Source: Haliea sp. E1-2-M8 (lineage in GTDB: Bacteria > Pseudomonadota > Gammaproteobacteria > Pseudomonadales > Halieaceae). From it: 64,000 bases of DNA. This document shows, in pieces, positions 23,987 to 32,714 of the stretch. Below the pieces are notes generated by a model. The model saw only the letters and a program-made list of their open reading frames with translations, was not told the DNA's origin and did not search any database. A program made the translations under genes and the position numbers. The stretch spans positions 20,942 to 84,941 of the forward strand of contig NZ_JAUTDR010000012.1 of NCBI RefSeq assembly GCF_030649675.1, in the 5' to 3' direction. Within the stretch, counting starts at the first letter, position 1; each line of letters starts with the position of its first letter.

Positions 23987-25066
23987 TCAGCCTGCGCCCA
24001 GGCGTTGCGGCAGCGCATCCTTCAGGCTCTCGCGCAGTGCCCGCAGGCAGGCCTCGGTTTCCTCCCAGCCAATACAGCCGTCGGTGATGGAAACGCCGTA
24101 CTGCAGATCGGCCAGATTCTCCGGGATCGACTGGTTGCCGGCGTTGATATTGCTCTCGATCATCAGGCCGATGATTGAACGGTTGCCCTCCAGAATCTGG
24201 TTGCCCACGTTTTCCACCACCAGTGGCTGCAGTTCCGGCTGCTTGCTGGAATTGGCGTGGCTGCAGTCAACCATGATGCTCTGGGGCACGGCGGCCTTGG
24301 CCAGCGCCTCTTCACACAAGCGGATATGCACCGAGTCGTAGTTGGGGCCATTACTGCCGCCGCGCAGGACAATGTGGCCGTAGCGGTTGCCGCGGGTGGT
24401 GATCACCGAAACCTCGCCCTGGCCGTTGATACCCAGGAAACGGTGCGGCTTGGCCACCGAGTTGAGGGCATTGCTGGCAACGGTCAGGCCGCCATCGGTA
24501 CCGTTTTTGAAACCCACCGCCGAGGACAGGCCGCTGGCCATCTCCCGGTGGGTCTGGGATTCCGTGGTCCGCGCGCCAATGGCGGACCAGCTGATCAGGT
24601 CCTGCAGATACTGGGGTGAGATCGGGTCCAGCGCCTCCGTGGCGGTGGGTAGACCCAGTTCCAGGATGTCCAGCAACAGCCGGCGGCCGATGTGCAGGCC
24701 CTCCTCAATCTTGAAGGAGTCGTCCAGACGGGGGTCGTTGACCAGGCCCTTCCAGCCCACGGTGGTGCGCGGTTTCTCGAAGTAGACCCGCATCACGATA
24801 TACAGGGTGTCCGCCAGCTCCTCTGCCAGTGCCTGCAGACGCCGGGCGTAGTCCATGGCGGCGTCGATGTCGTGGATGGAGCAGGGGCCGACCACCACGA
24901 AGATGCGGTGATCCTTGCGATCAAGGATGTTCTGGATCACTGCGCGGCTGTCACTGACCATGTCGTGCGCCGCGGCGCTCAGGGGCAGCGCCTGTTTCAA
25001 CTGCGCCGGCGTCACCAGCACGTCCTGGGACGCGACGTTGATGTTATAGACTTCCATATTGCTCAT
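23987..25066 (-). CDS. aroG: 3-deoxy-7-phosphoheptulonate synthase, class I (DAHP synthase)
   Basis: A 359-residue type I-alpha DAHP synthase, first enzyme of the shikimate pathway, condensing phosphoenolpyruvate and erythrose 4-phosphate. Conserved active-site segments are VVGPCSIHD, MRVYFEKPRTTVGWKG, IGARTTESQTHREMASGLSS, GFKNGTDG, VDCSHANSSK and YGVSITDGCIGW. Which aromatic amino acid inhibits it cannot be read with confidence, so the AroG symbol marks family rather than isozyme. Convergent with nfuA. Confidence 0.92.
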   Translation of the reverse strand: MSNMEVYNINVASQDVLVTPAQLKQALPLSAAAHDMVSDSRAVIQNILDRKDHRIFVVVGPCSIHDIDAAMDYARRLQALAEELADTLYIVMRVYFEKPRTTVGWKGLVNDPRLDDSFKIEEGLHIGRRLLLDILELGLPTATEALDPISPQYLQDLISWSAIGARTTESQTHREMASGLSSAVGFKNGTDGGLTVASNALNSVAKPHRFLGINGQGEVSVITTRGNRYGHIVLRGGSNGPNYDSVHIRLCEEALAKAAVPQSIMVDCSHANSSKQPELQPLVVENVGNQILEGNRSIIGLMIESNINAGNQSIPENLADLQYGVSITDGCIGWEETEACLRALRESLKDALPQRLGAG

Positions 25067-25186
25067 TGATCGTTACCTGATAGAGTATCCCCAGCTGGCG
25101 CCGGAGCACCTGTCGAGGCGCGACATTCTATAGCAGCGATGCGGCTTTGGGTAGGAACCGCCCGCCGCCACCGTCCGGAGAAGCGC

Positions 25187-27838
25187 TTGCCCCGACTGTA
25201 CGATATCGACCCGCTGCAACCCCTGATCGCCGCCGGCTACACCCTGTTGACACCTACCCAGCGCCTTGCCCGGCGGATCCTCTCGGAGTGGGAGCACGTC
25301 GCAGATCCCGCGGCTGGCGAGCCAACAGTACCCCGGGTGTCCGCCCTGGAACCCTGGCTGCTGGCCCGCTGGCAGCAGGCCGTAGCCGCGGGCCGATTGC
25401 CCGCAGGGCTCATGCTGAGCCCGGCCCAGGCCCATGAACTGTGGCGCCAGGTCATCGCCGCGGACCAGGCCCAGGCCGGGCGCCATGACCTCCTGCAGCC
25501 CGGGGCTGCGGCGCGGCTGGCAGCCCGGGCCCGGGACACGCTGCTGCGCTGGGAGGTCGACCTGCGGGCGGCCCCCGTGCGCCAGCTGTTCCTGCTGGAT
25601 GAGGACTGTGGCACGTTTTTGCGCTGGGCAGACGCGTTCAACGCCCGCCTGGACTGCGACGGTCTGACCACTCTGGTGGATGCCATCCGCGGGTTGGCGG
25701 CGCTGGCCCCGGAAGAGCCGCGCACCCCGCTGGCCATGCTCGCCTTCGACTCCCTGCCGCCCCTGTATGAACGCTGTCTGCAGCGCCTGGGCGCCGATCT
25801 GCAGAAGCTGGAATCGGCAGCGTCTGCCGCGACACAATGTGAAGTGCTGCGCTGTGATGACAGCCGCAGTGAACTCGCCGGGGTGGCACGCTGGGCCGCG
25901 CAACTGGTGGCCAGCGAGCCGGCACTGCGGCTGGGGATTGTGGTGCCCGACAGTGCGGGAGAACGGGCCACGCTGGACTATCTCCTGCGCCGCGAATTTG
26001 CCTGCCTGGATCGGCGCTACCAGAGTCTGCCGGTCAACTTTTCCGCAGGTCAGCCCCTGGCCGAAGTTCCCCTCGTACGCGACGCGTTGCAGTTGCTGGC
26101 GCTGCCGGTGGAGGGTATCGGTCCGCCCGCTCTGGCCCTGCTCCTGCAGTCGCGCTTTCTCGGGCCGGGTCTCGCGGCAGCGGGCGCCACAACGCTGCTG
26201 ACTCGCTGTTTCGAGACCCGGCTGGAGCGCCTGACGCTGTCACAGCTGGAGCGGGAGCTGGCCGCTGGCGGGGGCGCCAGTCCCGCTCTGGCGCAAGCGC
26301 TGCAAGCGAGCGCGACGCCGGCCCTGACCGGCGGCCGCAAGCCGCCCTCGGTCTGGGTTGGTCGCTTTGAGCGCCTGTTGGCGCTGTGGGGCTGGCCCGG
26401 GGCGGCGCCGGATTCGCTGGAATACCAGCAGTTGGAACAGTGGCAACGGCTGCTGCAGGACTATGCGGGTTTCGACCTGGTGACGCCGTCCCTGCGGTTT
26501 GCGGAAGCCCTGCAGCTGTTGCGGCGGCTGGCGGGGGAAGCAGGTTTCCAGCCCCAGACCGAAGACAGCACGGTGCAGGTGTTGGGTCCGCTGGAAGCGG
26601 CGGGCCTGCAGTTCGACCGGCTCTGGCTGTGCGGCATGCAGGCCAGCCAGTGGCCCGCCCCGGCACGCCCGCACCCCTTCATTCCCCTGCAGCTGCAGCG
26701 CGAACGCGGCATGCCTCACGCCAGCGCGGAACGGGAGTGGGCCTTTACCGAGGCCTTGATGGACCGCTATCGGCACGCTACCACTGTGCTGCATGCCAGC
26801 TACAGTGCCCAGCGCGATGGCGTTCCCGAACTGCCCAGCCCACTGCTGCGGGATTTTGCGGCGGCACCCGACCTGCCCGCGGCGCCGCTGAAAACCGCCT
26901 GGCTGGACCAGCTGGGGGCTCCCTTGCAGGCGCCGGACCAGAGCGCGGCGGCGCCAACCGTGTCCCCGGCTGAAGCCGCCCTCCTGCGCGGCGGCAGCGC
27001 CATCCTCGAAGACCAGTCCCTGTGCCCGTTTCGTGCCTTTGCCCGGCGTCGGCTGCATCTGCAGGTGCTGCCTGAGCCGCAGTCGGGCCTGTCTGCCGCG
27101 GACCGCGGCGAGTTGTTGCACAGCGCCCTGTTTCATCTCTGGGGGGAGCTCGGCGATCAGGCTGCGCTCGCGCAGTTGGCCCCGGCGGCGGAACTGGAGT
27201 GCCTGCAGCGGGCCGCGGCTGCGGCGCTGGAGGCACTGCCCGCGACCCGGCAGCGGGCGGCGGGGCGCGCCTGTCTGCGGCTGGAGGGGTTGCGCCTGCA
27301 GCGGCTGCTGGCGGAGTGGTTGCAACTGGAGCGGTCGCGGCCGCCATTCCGGGTGCTGGCGCTTGAATCCGCGGACAGTCTGCAACTGGAAGGTCTGGCG
27401 CTGTCGCTGCGGATAGACCGTATCGACGCGCTGGAGGATGGTTCAACGCTGCTGATTGACTACAAGTCCGGCCAGTCCGGGGTGGGTGACTGGTTCGGGG
27501 AGCGGCCGGCGAAGCCGCAGTTGCCGTTGTATGCACTCGCCGCCGATCCCACGCCGGCAGGCGCAGCTTTTGCCACGGTGCGGGAGCGGCGCTGCCAGTT
27601 CACCGGCCTGGCGCGGGTTGAATCCGGCCCCGGAATTCATACCGACATCGGGGCCCGCACCCGCGGCCAGGAGCCCTGTGCCGACTGGGAGGAAGTGGTG
27701 GCGCACTGGCGCCAGTCGCTGACCGCGCTGGCCGCGGCCTTTGTCGGCGGGGAGGCGGCGGTGGAGCCAAAATCCGCCGCCAGCTGCCGCCACTGCGGGA
27801 TGCAGGCCCTGTGCCGTATTGAGTCGGCCGGCACATGA
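25187..27838 (+). CDS. AddB-like PD-(D/E)XK nuclease with Fe-S cluster
   Basis: An 883-residue DNA-repair nuclease resembling AddB. The N-terminal part is an inactive helicase-like fold (TLLTPTQRLARRILSEW; a Leu-rich body with CGMQASQWPAPARPHPFIP). The C-terminal nuclease has RIDRIDALEDG and IDYKSGQ, the PD-(D/E)XK core. Cys in DQSLCPFRAFA plus the terminal CRHCGMQALC match the AddB-type [4Fe-4S] staple. TTG 25187 is preferred because CCGGAG lies six bases upstream; ATG 25139 gives 899 residues without such a site. Its stop overlaps the helicase gene (ATGA), so the two products are partners in end processing for recombination. Confidence 0.82.
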   Translation: MPRLYDIDPLQPLIAAGYTLLTPTQRLARRILSEWEHVADPAAGEPTVPRVSALEPWLLARWQQAVAAGRLPAGLMLSPAQAHELWRQVIAADQAQAGRHDLLQPGAAARLAARARDTLLRWEVDLRAAPVRQLFLLDEDCGTFLRWADAFNARLDCDGLTTLVDAIRGLAALAPEEPRTPLAMLAFDSLPPLYERCLQRLGADLQKLESAASAATQCEVLRCDDSRSELAGVARWAAQLVASEPALRLGIVVPDSAGERATLDYLLRREFACLDRRYQSLPVNFSAGQPLAEVPLVRDALQLLALPVEGIGPPALALLLQSRFLGPGLAAAGATTLLTRCFETRLERLTLSQLERELAAGGGASPALAQALQASATPALTGGRKPPSVWVGRFERLLALWGWPGAAPDSLEYQQLEQWQRLLQDYAGFDLVTPSLRFAEALQLLRRLAGEAGFQPQTEDSTVQVLGPLEAAGLQFDRLWLCGMQASQWPAPARPHPFIPLQLQRERGMPHASAEREWAFTEALMDRYRHATTVLHASYSAQRDGVPELPSPLLRDFAAAPDLPAAPLKTAWLDQLGAPLQAPDQSAAAPTVSPAEAALLRGGSAILEDQSLCPFRAFARRRLHLQVLPEPQSGLSAADRGELLHSALFHLWGELGDQAALAQLAPAAELECLQRAAAAALEALPATRQRAAGRACLRLEGLRLQRLLAEWLQLERSRPPFRVLALESADSLQLEGLALSLRIDRIDALEDGSTLLIDYKSGQSGVGDWFGERPAKPQLPLYALAADPTPAGAAFATVRERRCQFTGLARVESGPGIHTDIGARTRGQEPCADWEEVVAHWRQSLTALAAAFVGGEAAVEPKSAASCRHCGMQALCRIESAGT

Positions 27839-30576
27839 CGGTCAGCGACGCCTGGCAGCGCGAGCGCGCGCTGGATACCGCCGGCAGCTTCTGTGTCAGC
27901 GCACCCGCGGGTTCCGGCAAGACCGAGCTGCTGATCCAGCGCTATCTGGCACTGCTGTCGCGAGTGTCACTGCCTGAACAGGTGTTGGCGATCACCTTTA
28001 CCCGCAAGGCGGCGGCGGAAATGCGCGACCGGGTGGTCGCCGCCCTGGAGGCCGCCGCTGCCGGGGAGCCGGTTACCGGCAGCCACGAACAGCGCACCCG
28101 GGAGCTGGCGCAGGCGGCACTCGTCCACGGCACTCAGCTGGGCTGGCAACTGCTGCGCGATACGGCCCGTTTCAATATTCGCACCATCGATGGTTTCTGC
28201 CACGCACTGACCCGACAAATGCCGGTGCTGAGCCGCTTTGGCGGCCAGGCCAGTGCGGTGGACGATGCCCGCGAGCTCTATGCCGAGGCTGTCATCGGCC
28301 TGTTCCGGCTGCTGGAGGAAGGGCACCCGGTCGTCCCCGACCTCGAGGCGCTGTTGCTGCACTTTGGCAACGACTGGGCGCGCCTGCAGGAGCTGTTGTC
28401 GGCACTGCTGGCGCGCCGGGAGCAGTGGCAGGACTATGTCAGCCTGCGGCACGATCCGGCCTGGGCAGAGGCGGTGTTGCGCGAGACTCTCGATCACCTG
28501 GTCAGGGACCGGCTGCGACGACTGGCTGCTGCACTGGCGCCGGTGGCGGGGGAACTCAAGGCTCTGCGCGAGTACGCGGCGGTCCAGCTGGGCCAGCCGG
28601 CTCCCGGCGACCTGTCGGCAGCCGGCGGGGAGTCGCTGACCGCCTGGCGGGGTGTCGCCACGCTGTTGCTGAAAGCGGACGGGCAATGGCGCAGCCGGGT
28701 CGACAAGCGCCAGGGGTTTCCTGGGGCCGGCGTCCCGGCGGCCGGCGTCCCGGCGGCCGGCGTCCCGGCGGGAAAGGGGGCGGCCCGGGACTGGAAAGAA
28801 CGCATGCAGGCGTTGCTGGCCGGTCTTGCGGGGCAGGAGACGCTGCGCCGGGACCTGCGAGACCTCGCGGTTCTGCCCGCGGCGGACCCCGAGGACAATG
28901 GCTGGCAGCTGCTGCTGCATCTGTTCCATGTGCTGCCCGTGCTGGCGGCGCAGCTATTGCTGGTATTTCAGCAGCGCGGCCAGGTGGACCACACCCAGAT
29001 CGCTCTCTATGCCCTGCAGGCCCTCGGTGAGGACGAGGCGCCCACAGATCTTGCCCTGCGTCTGGACTATCGGATTGAGCACCTGCTGGTCGATGAGTTT
29101 CAGGACACCGCCATCAACCAGTATCGCCTGCTGCAGCGGCTCACACGCGGCTGGGGGGAACACAATGCCCTGCAGCCGGAGCGGCCCCGGACCCTGCTCC
29201 TGGTGGGGGACGGCATGCAGTCGATCTACGGCTTCCGCGATGCCAACGTGGGCCTGTTTCTGCGGGCCAGGGACGAGGGCTTCAACGGCGTGGTGCCCGA
29301 GTACCTGATGCTGGCGAGCAACTTCCGCTCCCGGGCGGGCATCGTTGACTGGGTCAACGCCGTGTTTCAGCAGGCGTTTCCCGCTGTGGATGACATCGCC
29401 CGGGGCGAGGTCCGGTTTACCCCGGCCGTAGCCACCCGCGCCGCCGGCACAGAACCGGCGGTGGCGCTGGAGGTGTTTGCCGACGAGCCGGCGCCGGGCG
29501 CGCTGCGTGAGGCGGCGCTGCTGGCCGATCGCATCGCGGCGGCCCTGGACGACGCTGCCGACACCACCGTGGCCGTGCTGGCGCGCAGCCGCGGCCAACT
29601 GCAGCCGGTGCTGGCAGCATTGCGTGCGGCAGGGATCAGCTACAACGCCCAGGACATCGACAGCCTCGCCCGCAATCCGGTGGTTGCGGATCTGTTCACC
29701 CTGTGCCGCGCGCTGGCCAACCCGGCGGACCGCGTTGCCTGGATGGCCCTGCTGCGGGCGCCCTGGTGCGCGCTGGAGCCGGCGGATTTGCTGCGGGTAG
29801 CGCAGTATGGCGCCGCAGCGTCGCGGCAGCCACTGGCCAGCACGCTGCAGGATCCCGCCATGCGGGCGCAGTTGAGCCCCGCCGGGCGCGAACGCCTGGT
29901 TCCGGTGGCGGCGGCGCTGGCAGAGGCCTTTCGTCGCCGCGACCGGCGCGGGCTGCGGGTCTGGCTGGAACTGCTGTGGGAGCAGTTGGGCGGGCCGGCC
30001 TGCGCGGGTTCCGAGACCGATTTGCACAACGCCGAGCGCTTCCTGCAGCTGCTGGAACAGGCCGACAGCGAGGGCAGGGGCCTGGACCTGCCCTCGCTGC
30101 AACGCCGCCTCGCAGGCCTCTATGCGCGCTCCGGAGACACCTCGGCCCGGGTCCAGGTAATGACTTTGCACCGGGCCAAGGGGCTGGAGTTCGACCACGT
30201 GTTCCTGCCGGGGCTGGCGGGCAGGCCGCGGGCGGACGAGCGCCCGGCGCTGTTGTGGGACGACTACACCGATGCCGATGGCGCGCGGCGCTTCCTGCTG
30301 GCGACCGATGACCACAGCGAGCGCGATAGCCCCGGCGTCTACAACACACTGCTGCGTATCCGTCGCCACAAGTCCCGGGTGGAGAATGCGCGCCTGCTCT
30401 ATGTCGGTGCGACCCGGGCCATCCGCACGTTGACCCTGAGCGCGGTGCTGGCGCCGGACCCTGCTACCGACAGCGGCGTCCGGGCGCCGTCGGCAGATGC
30501 CCTGCTGGCTGGGGTCTGGGACGCGCTGGCGGCCCAGGCAAAGGTTCACTGGCTTGATGAAGGGGCACCTAGGTGA
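27835..30576 (+). CDS. AddA/RecB-like UvrD-family helicase lacking the C-terminal nuclease region
   Basis: A 913-residue superfamily 1A helicase. All motifs are present: Walker A SAPAGSGKTELL, Ia ITFTRKAAAEMRDR, II VDEFQDTA, III LVGDGMQSIYGFR, IV SNFRSRAGIVDWV, V MTLHRAKGLEFDHVFLP and VI LLYVGATRAI. The protein ends only about 50 residues after motif VI, whereas AddA and RecB continue for about 200-350 residues with a nuclease domain, absent here. The stop overlaps the convergent gene by eight bases. Residues 298-312 carry a GVPAA repeat encoded by three perfect 15-bp copies. Probably translocates DNA for the AddB-like nuclease encoded just before it. Confidence 0.8.
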   Translation: MTVSDAWQRERALDTAGSFCVSAPAGSGKTELLIQRYLALLSRVSLPEQVLAITFTRKAAAEMRDRVVAALEAAAAGEPVTGSHEQRTRELAQAALVHGTQLGWQLLRDTARFNIRTIDGFCHALTRQMPVLSRFGGQASAVDDARELYAEAVIGLFRLLEEGHPVVPDLEALLLHFGNDWARLQELLSALLARREQWQDYVSLRHDPAWAEAVLRETLDHLVRDRLRRLAAALAPVAGELKALREYAAVQLGQPAPGDLSAAGGESLTAWRGVATLLLKADGQWRSRVDKRQGFPGAGVPAAGVPAAGVPAGKGAARDWKERMQALLAGLAGQETLRRDLRDLAVLPAADPEDNGWQLLLHLFHVLPVLAAQLLLVFQQRGQVDHTQIALYALQALGEDEAPTDLALRLDYRIEHLLVDEFQDTAINQYRLLQRLTRGWGEHNALQPERPRTLLLVGDGMQSIYGFRDANVGLFLRARDEGFNGVVPEYLMLASNFRSRAGIVDWVNAVFQQAFPAVDDIARGEVRFTPAVATRAAGTEPAVALEVFADEPAPGALREAALLADRIAAALDDAADTTVAVLARSRGQLQPVLAALRAAGISYNAQDIDSLARNPVVADLFTLCRALANPADRVAWMALLRAPWCALEPADLLRVAQYGAAASRQPLASTLQDPAMRAQLSPAGRERLVPVAAALAEAFRRRDRRGLRVWLELLWEQLGGPACAGSETDLHNAERFLQLLEQADSEGRGLDLPSLQRRLAGLYARSGDTSARVQVMTLHRAKGLEFDHVFLPGLAGRPRADERPALLWDDYTDADGARRFLLATDDHSERDSPGVYNTLLRIRRHKSRVENARLLYVGATRAIRTLTLSAVLAPDPATDSGVRAPSADALLAGVWDALAAQAKVHWLDEGAPR
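28726..28770 (+). repeat. 15-bp tandem repeat, three perfect copies, in frame
   Basis: Unit GCCGGCGTCCCGGCG occurs at 28726-28740, 28741-28755 and 28756-28770, encoding AGVPA three times. It lies in a linker between helicase subdomains and keeps the frame. Its 12-base core is also found inside the degenerate tRNA-Cys copy at 63660-63671. Confidence 0.92.
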
Positions 30577-31462
30577 GCGGCGCGATCACCTCGTCGGCGT
30601 AGCGCTTCACGCCGTCGATTTTCAGGTTCACGTCTTCGGTTTCACCGTGGTAGAAGGCCCAGGGCATGGTCAGAATGTGGGTGACACCGGCATCTTCCAG
30701 CCGCTTGTAACCAGCCGCATCCCAGGCATCGTTGGGAGTCGCCATTACTTCGAACGGCTCCTGTTCCCGGCCACAGTCCCGGCGCCACTGGCGAATGCGC
30801 TCAATGCTGTGGATGATTTCACTGGAGGGCTGCAGGTCGGTGACCCAGCCATCGGCCAGCCGTGCGGCCCGGCGCATGGCCGGGTCGGAAATACCGCCGA
30901 TCCAGAACGGGATGCGCTCGCTGGGCGCGGGGTTCATCTCCAGCCGCTCGAATTGATAGAACTCGCCGCGATACTCCACCATCTCGCCAGTCCACAGCAG
31001 GCGCATGATCTCCAGCATTTCGTCGGTGCGTTTGCCCCGGGTGCGAAAATCCTGCTGCATCAGCGCAAACTCATCCGCCGACCAGCCGACGCCGAAAGCG
31101 GGCGTGACCCGGTTGCCCGAGACAATGGCCGCGGTGCTGATGGCCTTGGCGACCAGAAAGGGATTGCGCATGGGCAACACGAAAATGTTGTTGGTGAAGC
31201 GCAGGCGCTGGGTGATGGTGGCCAGGGCGCCGATTACAACCCAGGGGTCGGGCCAGTCAGTGAAGGCGGCCCAGCGCCGGCTGCCATCTTCGGTGTAGGG
31301 GTAGGGCTCGCTGATCTGTTCCGGATGCACCACATGATCGGAGAATGACATTGCGTCCCAGCCATATTGATCGGCGACCGGGGCTAGTTGCGTGAGATGG
31401 GCGACAGTGCTGAAAGAGGTGGAAAGAACAAATTTCACGGCCTGGGCTCCGCTGCGGTTCAT
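30569..31462 (-). CDS. LLM-class (luciferase-like) F420-dependent oxidoreductase family protein
   Basis: A 297-residue flavin/F420 TIM-barrel oxidoreductase resembling the TIGR03619 family. Typical segments are LAPVADQYGWDAMSFSDHVVHPE, WVVIGALATITQRLRFTNNIFVLPMRNP, FGVGWSADEFAL, EMLEIMRLLWTGE, IPFWIGGISDPAMRRAARLADGW and a C-terminal GVTHILTMPW. Many gammaproteobacterial members probably use FMN, because F420 is rare there; cofactor and substrate cannot be told from sequence. The gene converges on, and overlaps by eight bases, the AddA-like gene. Confidence 0.82.
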   Translation of the reverse strand: MNRSGAQAVKFVLSTSFSTVAHLTQLAPVADQYGWDAMSFSDHVVHPEQISEPYPYTEDGSRRWAAFTDWPDPWVVIGALATITQRLRFTNNIFVLPMRNPFLVAKAISTAAIVSGNRVTPAFGVGWSADEFALMQQDFRTRGKRTDEMLEIMRLLWTGEMVEYRGEFYQFERLEMNPAPSERIPFWIGGISDPAMRRAARLADGWVTDLQPSSEIIHSIERIRQWRRDCGREQEPFEVMATPNDAWDAAGYKRLEDAGVTHILTMPWAFYHGETEDVNLKIDGVKRYADEVIAPLT

Positions 31463-31562
31463 GAGTGTTATCCACCTACTCTAACAAGCTCTGGACCACT
31501 GCCTGCAGGCTCGGTTACACGCGTGCCGTAAACAGCCTGCTGTCGGTCAACAAGTCATACCC

Positions 31563-32714
31563 CTAACGGCTGGCCAGATAAATGCGGAACTTGCGGTTCT
31601 GCGCCAGGATGCGCTGTTGGCGGAAGCCGTGCGCCAGCGTGGCGCGGTAGTCGAGATGGCGATTTGCCACCAGGCACAGCTGCCCCCCGGGAGCCAACAC
31701 AGCCGCCGCCTGGCTGAGCAAACGCCTCCCGGCATAGTCGTCCACCGTGTGTTGGAGGTGGAAGGGCGGGTTGCACAAAACCAGGTCGGGCGCGGGCGCA
31801 GCCCAGTCCCGCAGGCCGTCGCCGTGGTGGAAGTGTGCCATGGTTACCTGCTGCGGGAGCACTTTCTCGAGGTTGAGCCGGGCCGAGGCGATGGCCTGGG
31901 CGGACTCATCGCAAAACCACAGTTCCCGGGCCAGGCTGCGCTGCAGCGCAACCAGGCCGATAACGCCGTTGCCGCAGGCGAGGTCTACTGCCCGGGCTAC
32001 CGGCTGCAGCTCGGATAACTGTTCGAGCAGGAAGCGGGTGCCGAGGTCCAGCGTCTGGCGGCTGAAGACATTGGGCAGTGAGCGCAGCGTGGCACCCAGC
32101 GGCTCGCAGTAGTAGCTGCTGAGATCGCCGGGCATGGCGGGGGGCGCCTGCTCACTGCGCCGTGCCCGCCACAGGTGGGCCTTGTAACGCCCCCGCAACC
32201 GTTCGCAGGGACCAATGTAGCGGTTGAACAGGTTGTCCAGGCCGGTCGGCAGGTGCTTGTCCATACCCGCGGCCAACACTGTCGCACCGGCAGGCAGCAA
32301 CGGCGCAAGCTGTGCCAGCTGGTACTCCAGCAGGGCTTTCTGCTTCGGGATACGCAGCAGCACCAGTGCAGTGCCCGCAGGGGGCGGGTCGGTACTCCAC
32401 ACCAGCGCCGGCGCCGGGGTCTTGTTCGCACAGGCGTTGTCTGCCAGCGCCTGTGCCGCCAGGGCGGAATCTGTCCACAGCGTGCAGGCGGTACCGGCGG
32501 CGGCCAGGGGCAGGCTCAGGGCGCCGTAGTCATCGTTGACGACAAGCACGGGCTCCTGCAGCGACGCGCCGGCAAGGGTTTCCAGCAGCAGCATGTCGGC
32601 GCCGCACCAGGCTCGCAACAACTCCTGTTTGCGCATGGGGTAGCGTCGTAGCTGGAACGTTCCGAACGGGGTGTTGAAAAGGGTCTCGGGGCCGGGATCA
32701 GCCGCCGCGGACAT
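31563..32714 (-). CDS. rlmG: 23S rRNA (guanine-N2) methyltransferase RlmG
   Basis: A 383-residue two-domain class I methyltransferase. The N-terminal half is a degenerate methyltransferase-like domain, and the C-terminal half carries the SAM site AVDLACGNGVIGL and the catalytic CNPPFHLQHTVDD. E. coli RlmG modifies G1835 of 23S rRNA. RsmC is the closest alternative; length, N-terminus (LFNTPFGTFQLRRYP) and the LFNRYIGPCERLRGRYKAHLWR segment favour RlmG. Its ATG overlaps the mltD 3' end by 17 bases. Confidence 0.85.
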   Translation of the reverse strand: MSAAADPGPETLFNTPFGTFQLRRYPMRKQELLRAWCGADMLLLETLAGASLQEPVLVVNDDYGALSLPLAAAGTACTLWTDSALAAQALADNACANKTPAPALVWSTDPPPAGTALVLLRIPKQKALLEYQLAQLAPLLPAGATVLAAGMDKHLPTGLDNLFNRYIGPCERLRGRYKAHLWRARRSEQAPPAMPGDLSSYYCEPLGATLRSLPNVFSRQTLDLGTRFLLEQLSELQPVARAVDLACGNGVIGLVALQRSLARELWFCDESAQAIASARLNLEKVLPQQVTMAHFHHGDGLRDWAAPAPDLVLCNPPFHLQHTVDDYAGRRLLSQAAAVLAPGGQLCLVANRHLDYRATLAHGFRQQRILAQNRKFRIYLASR

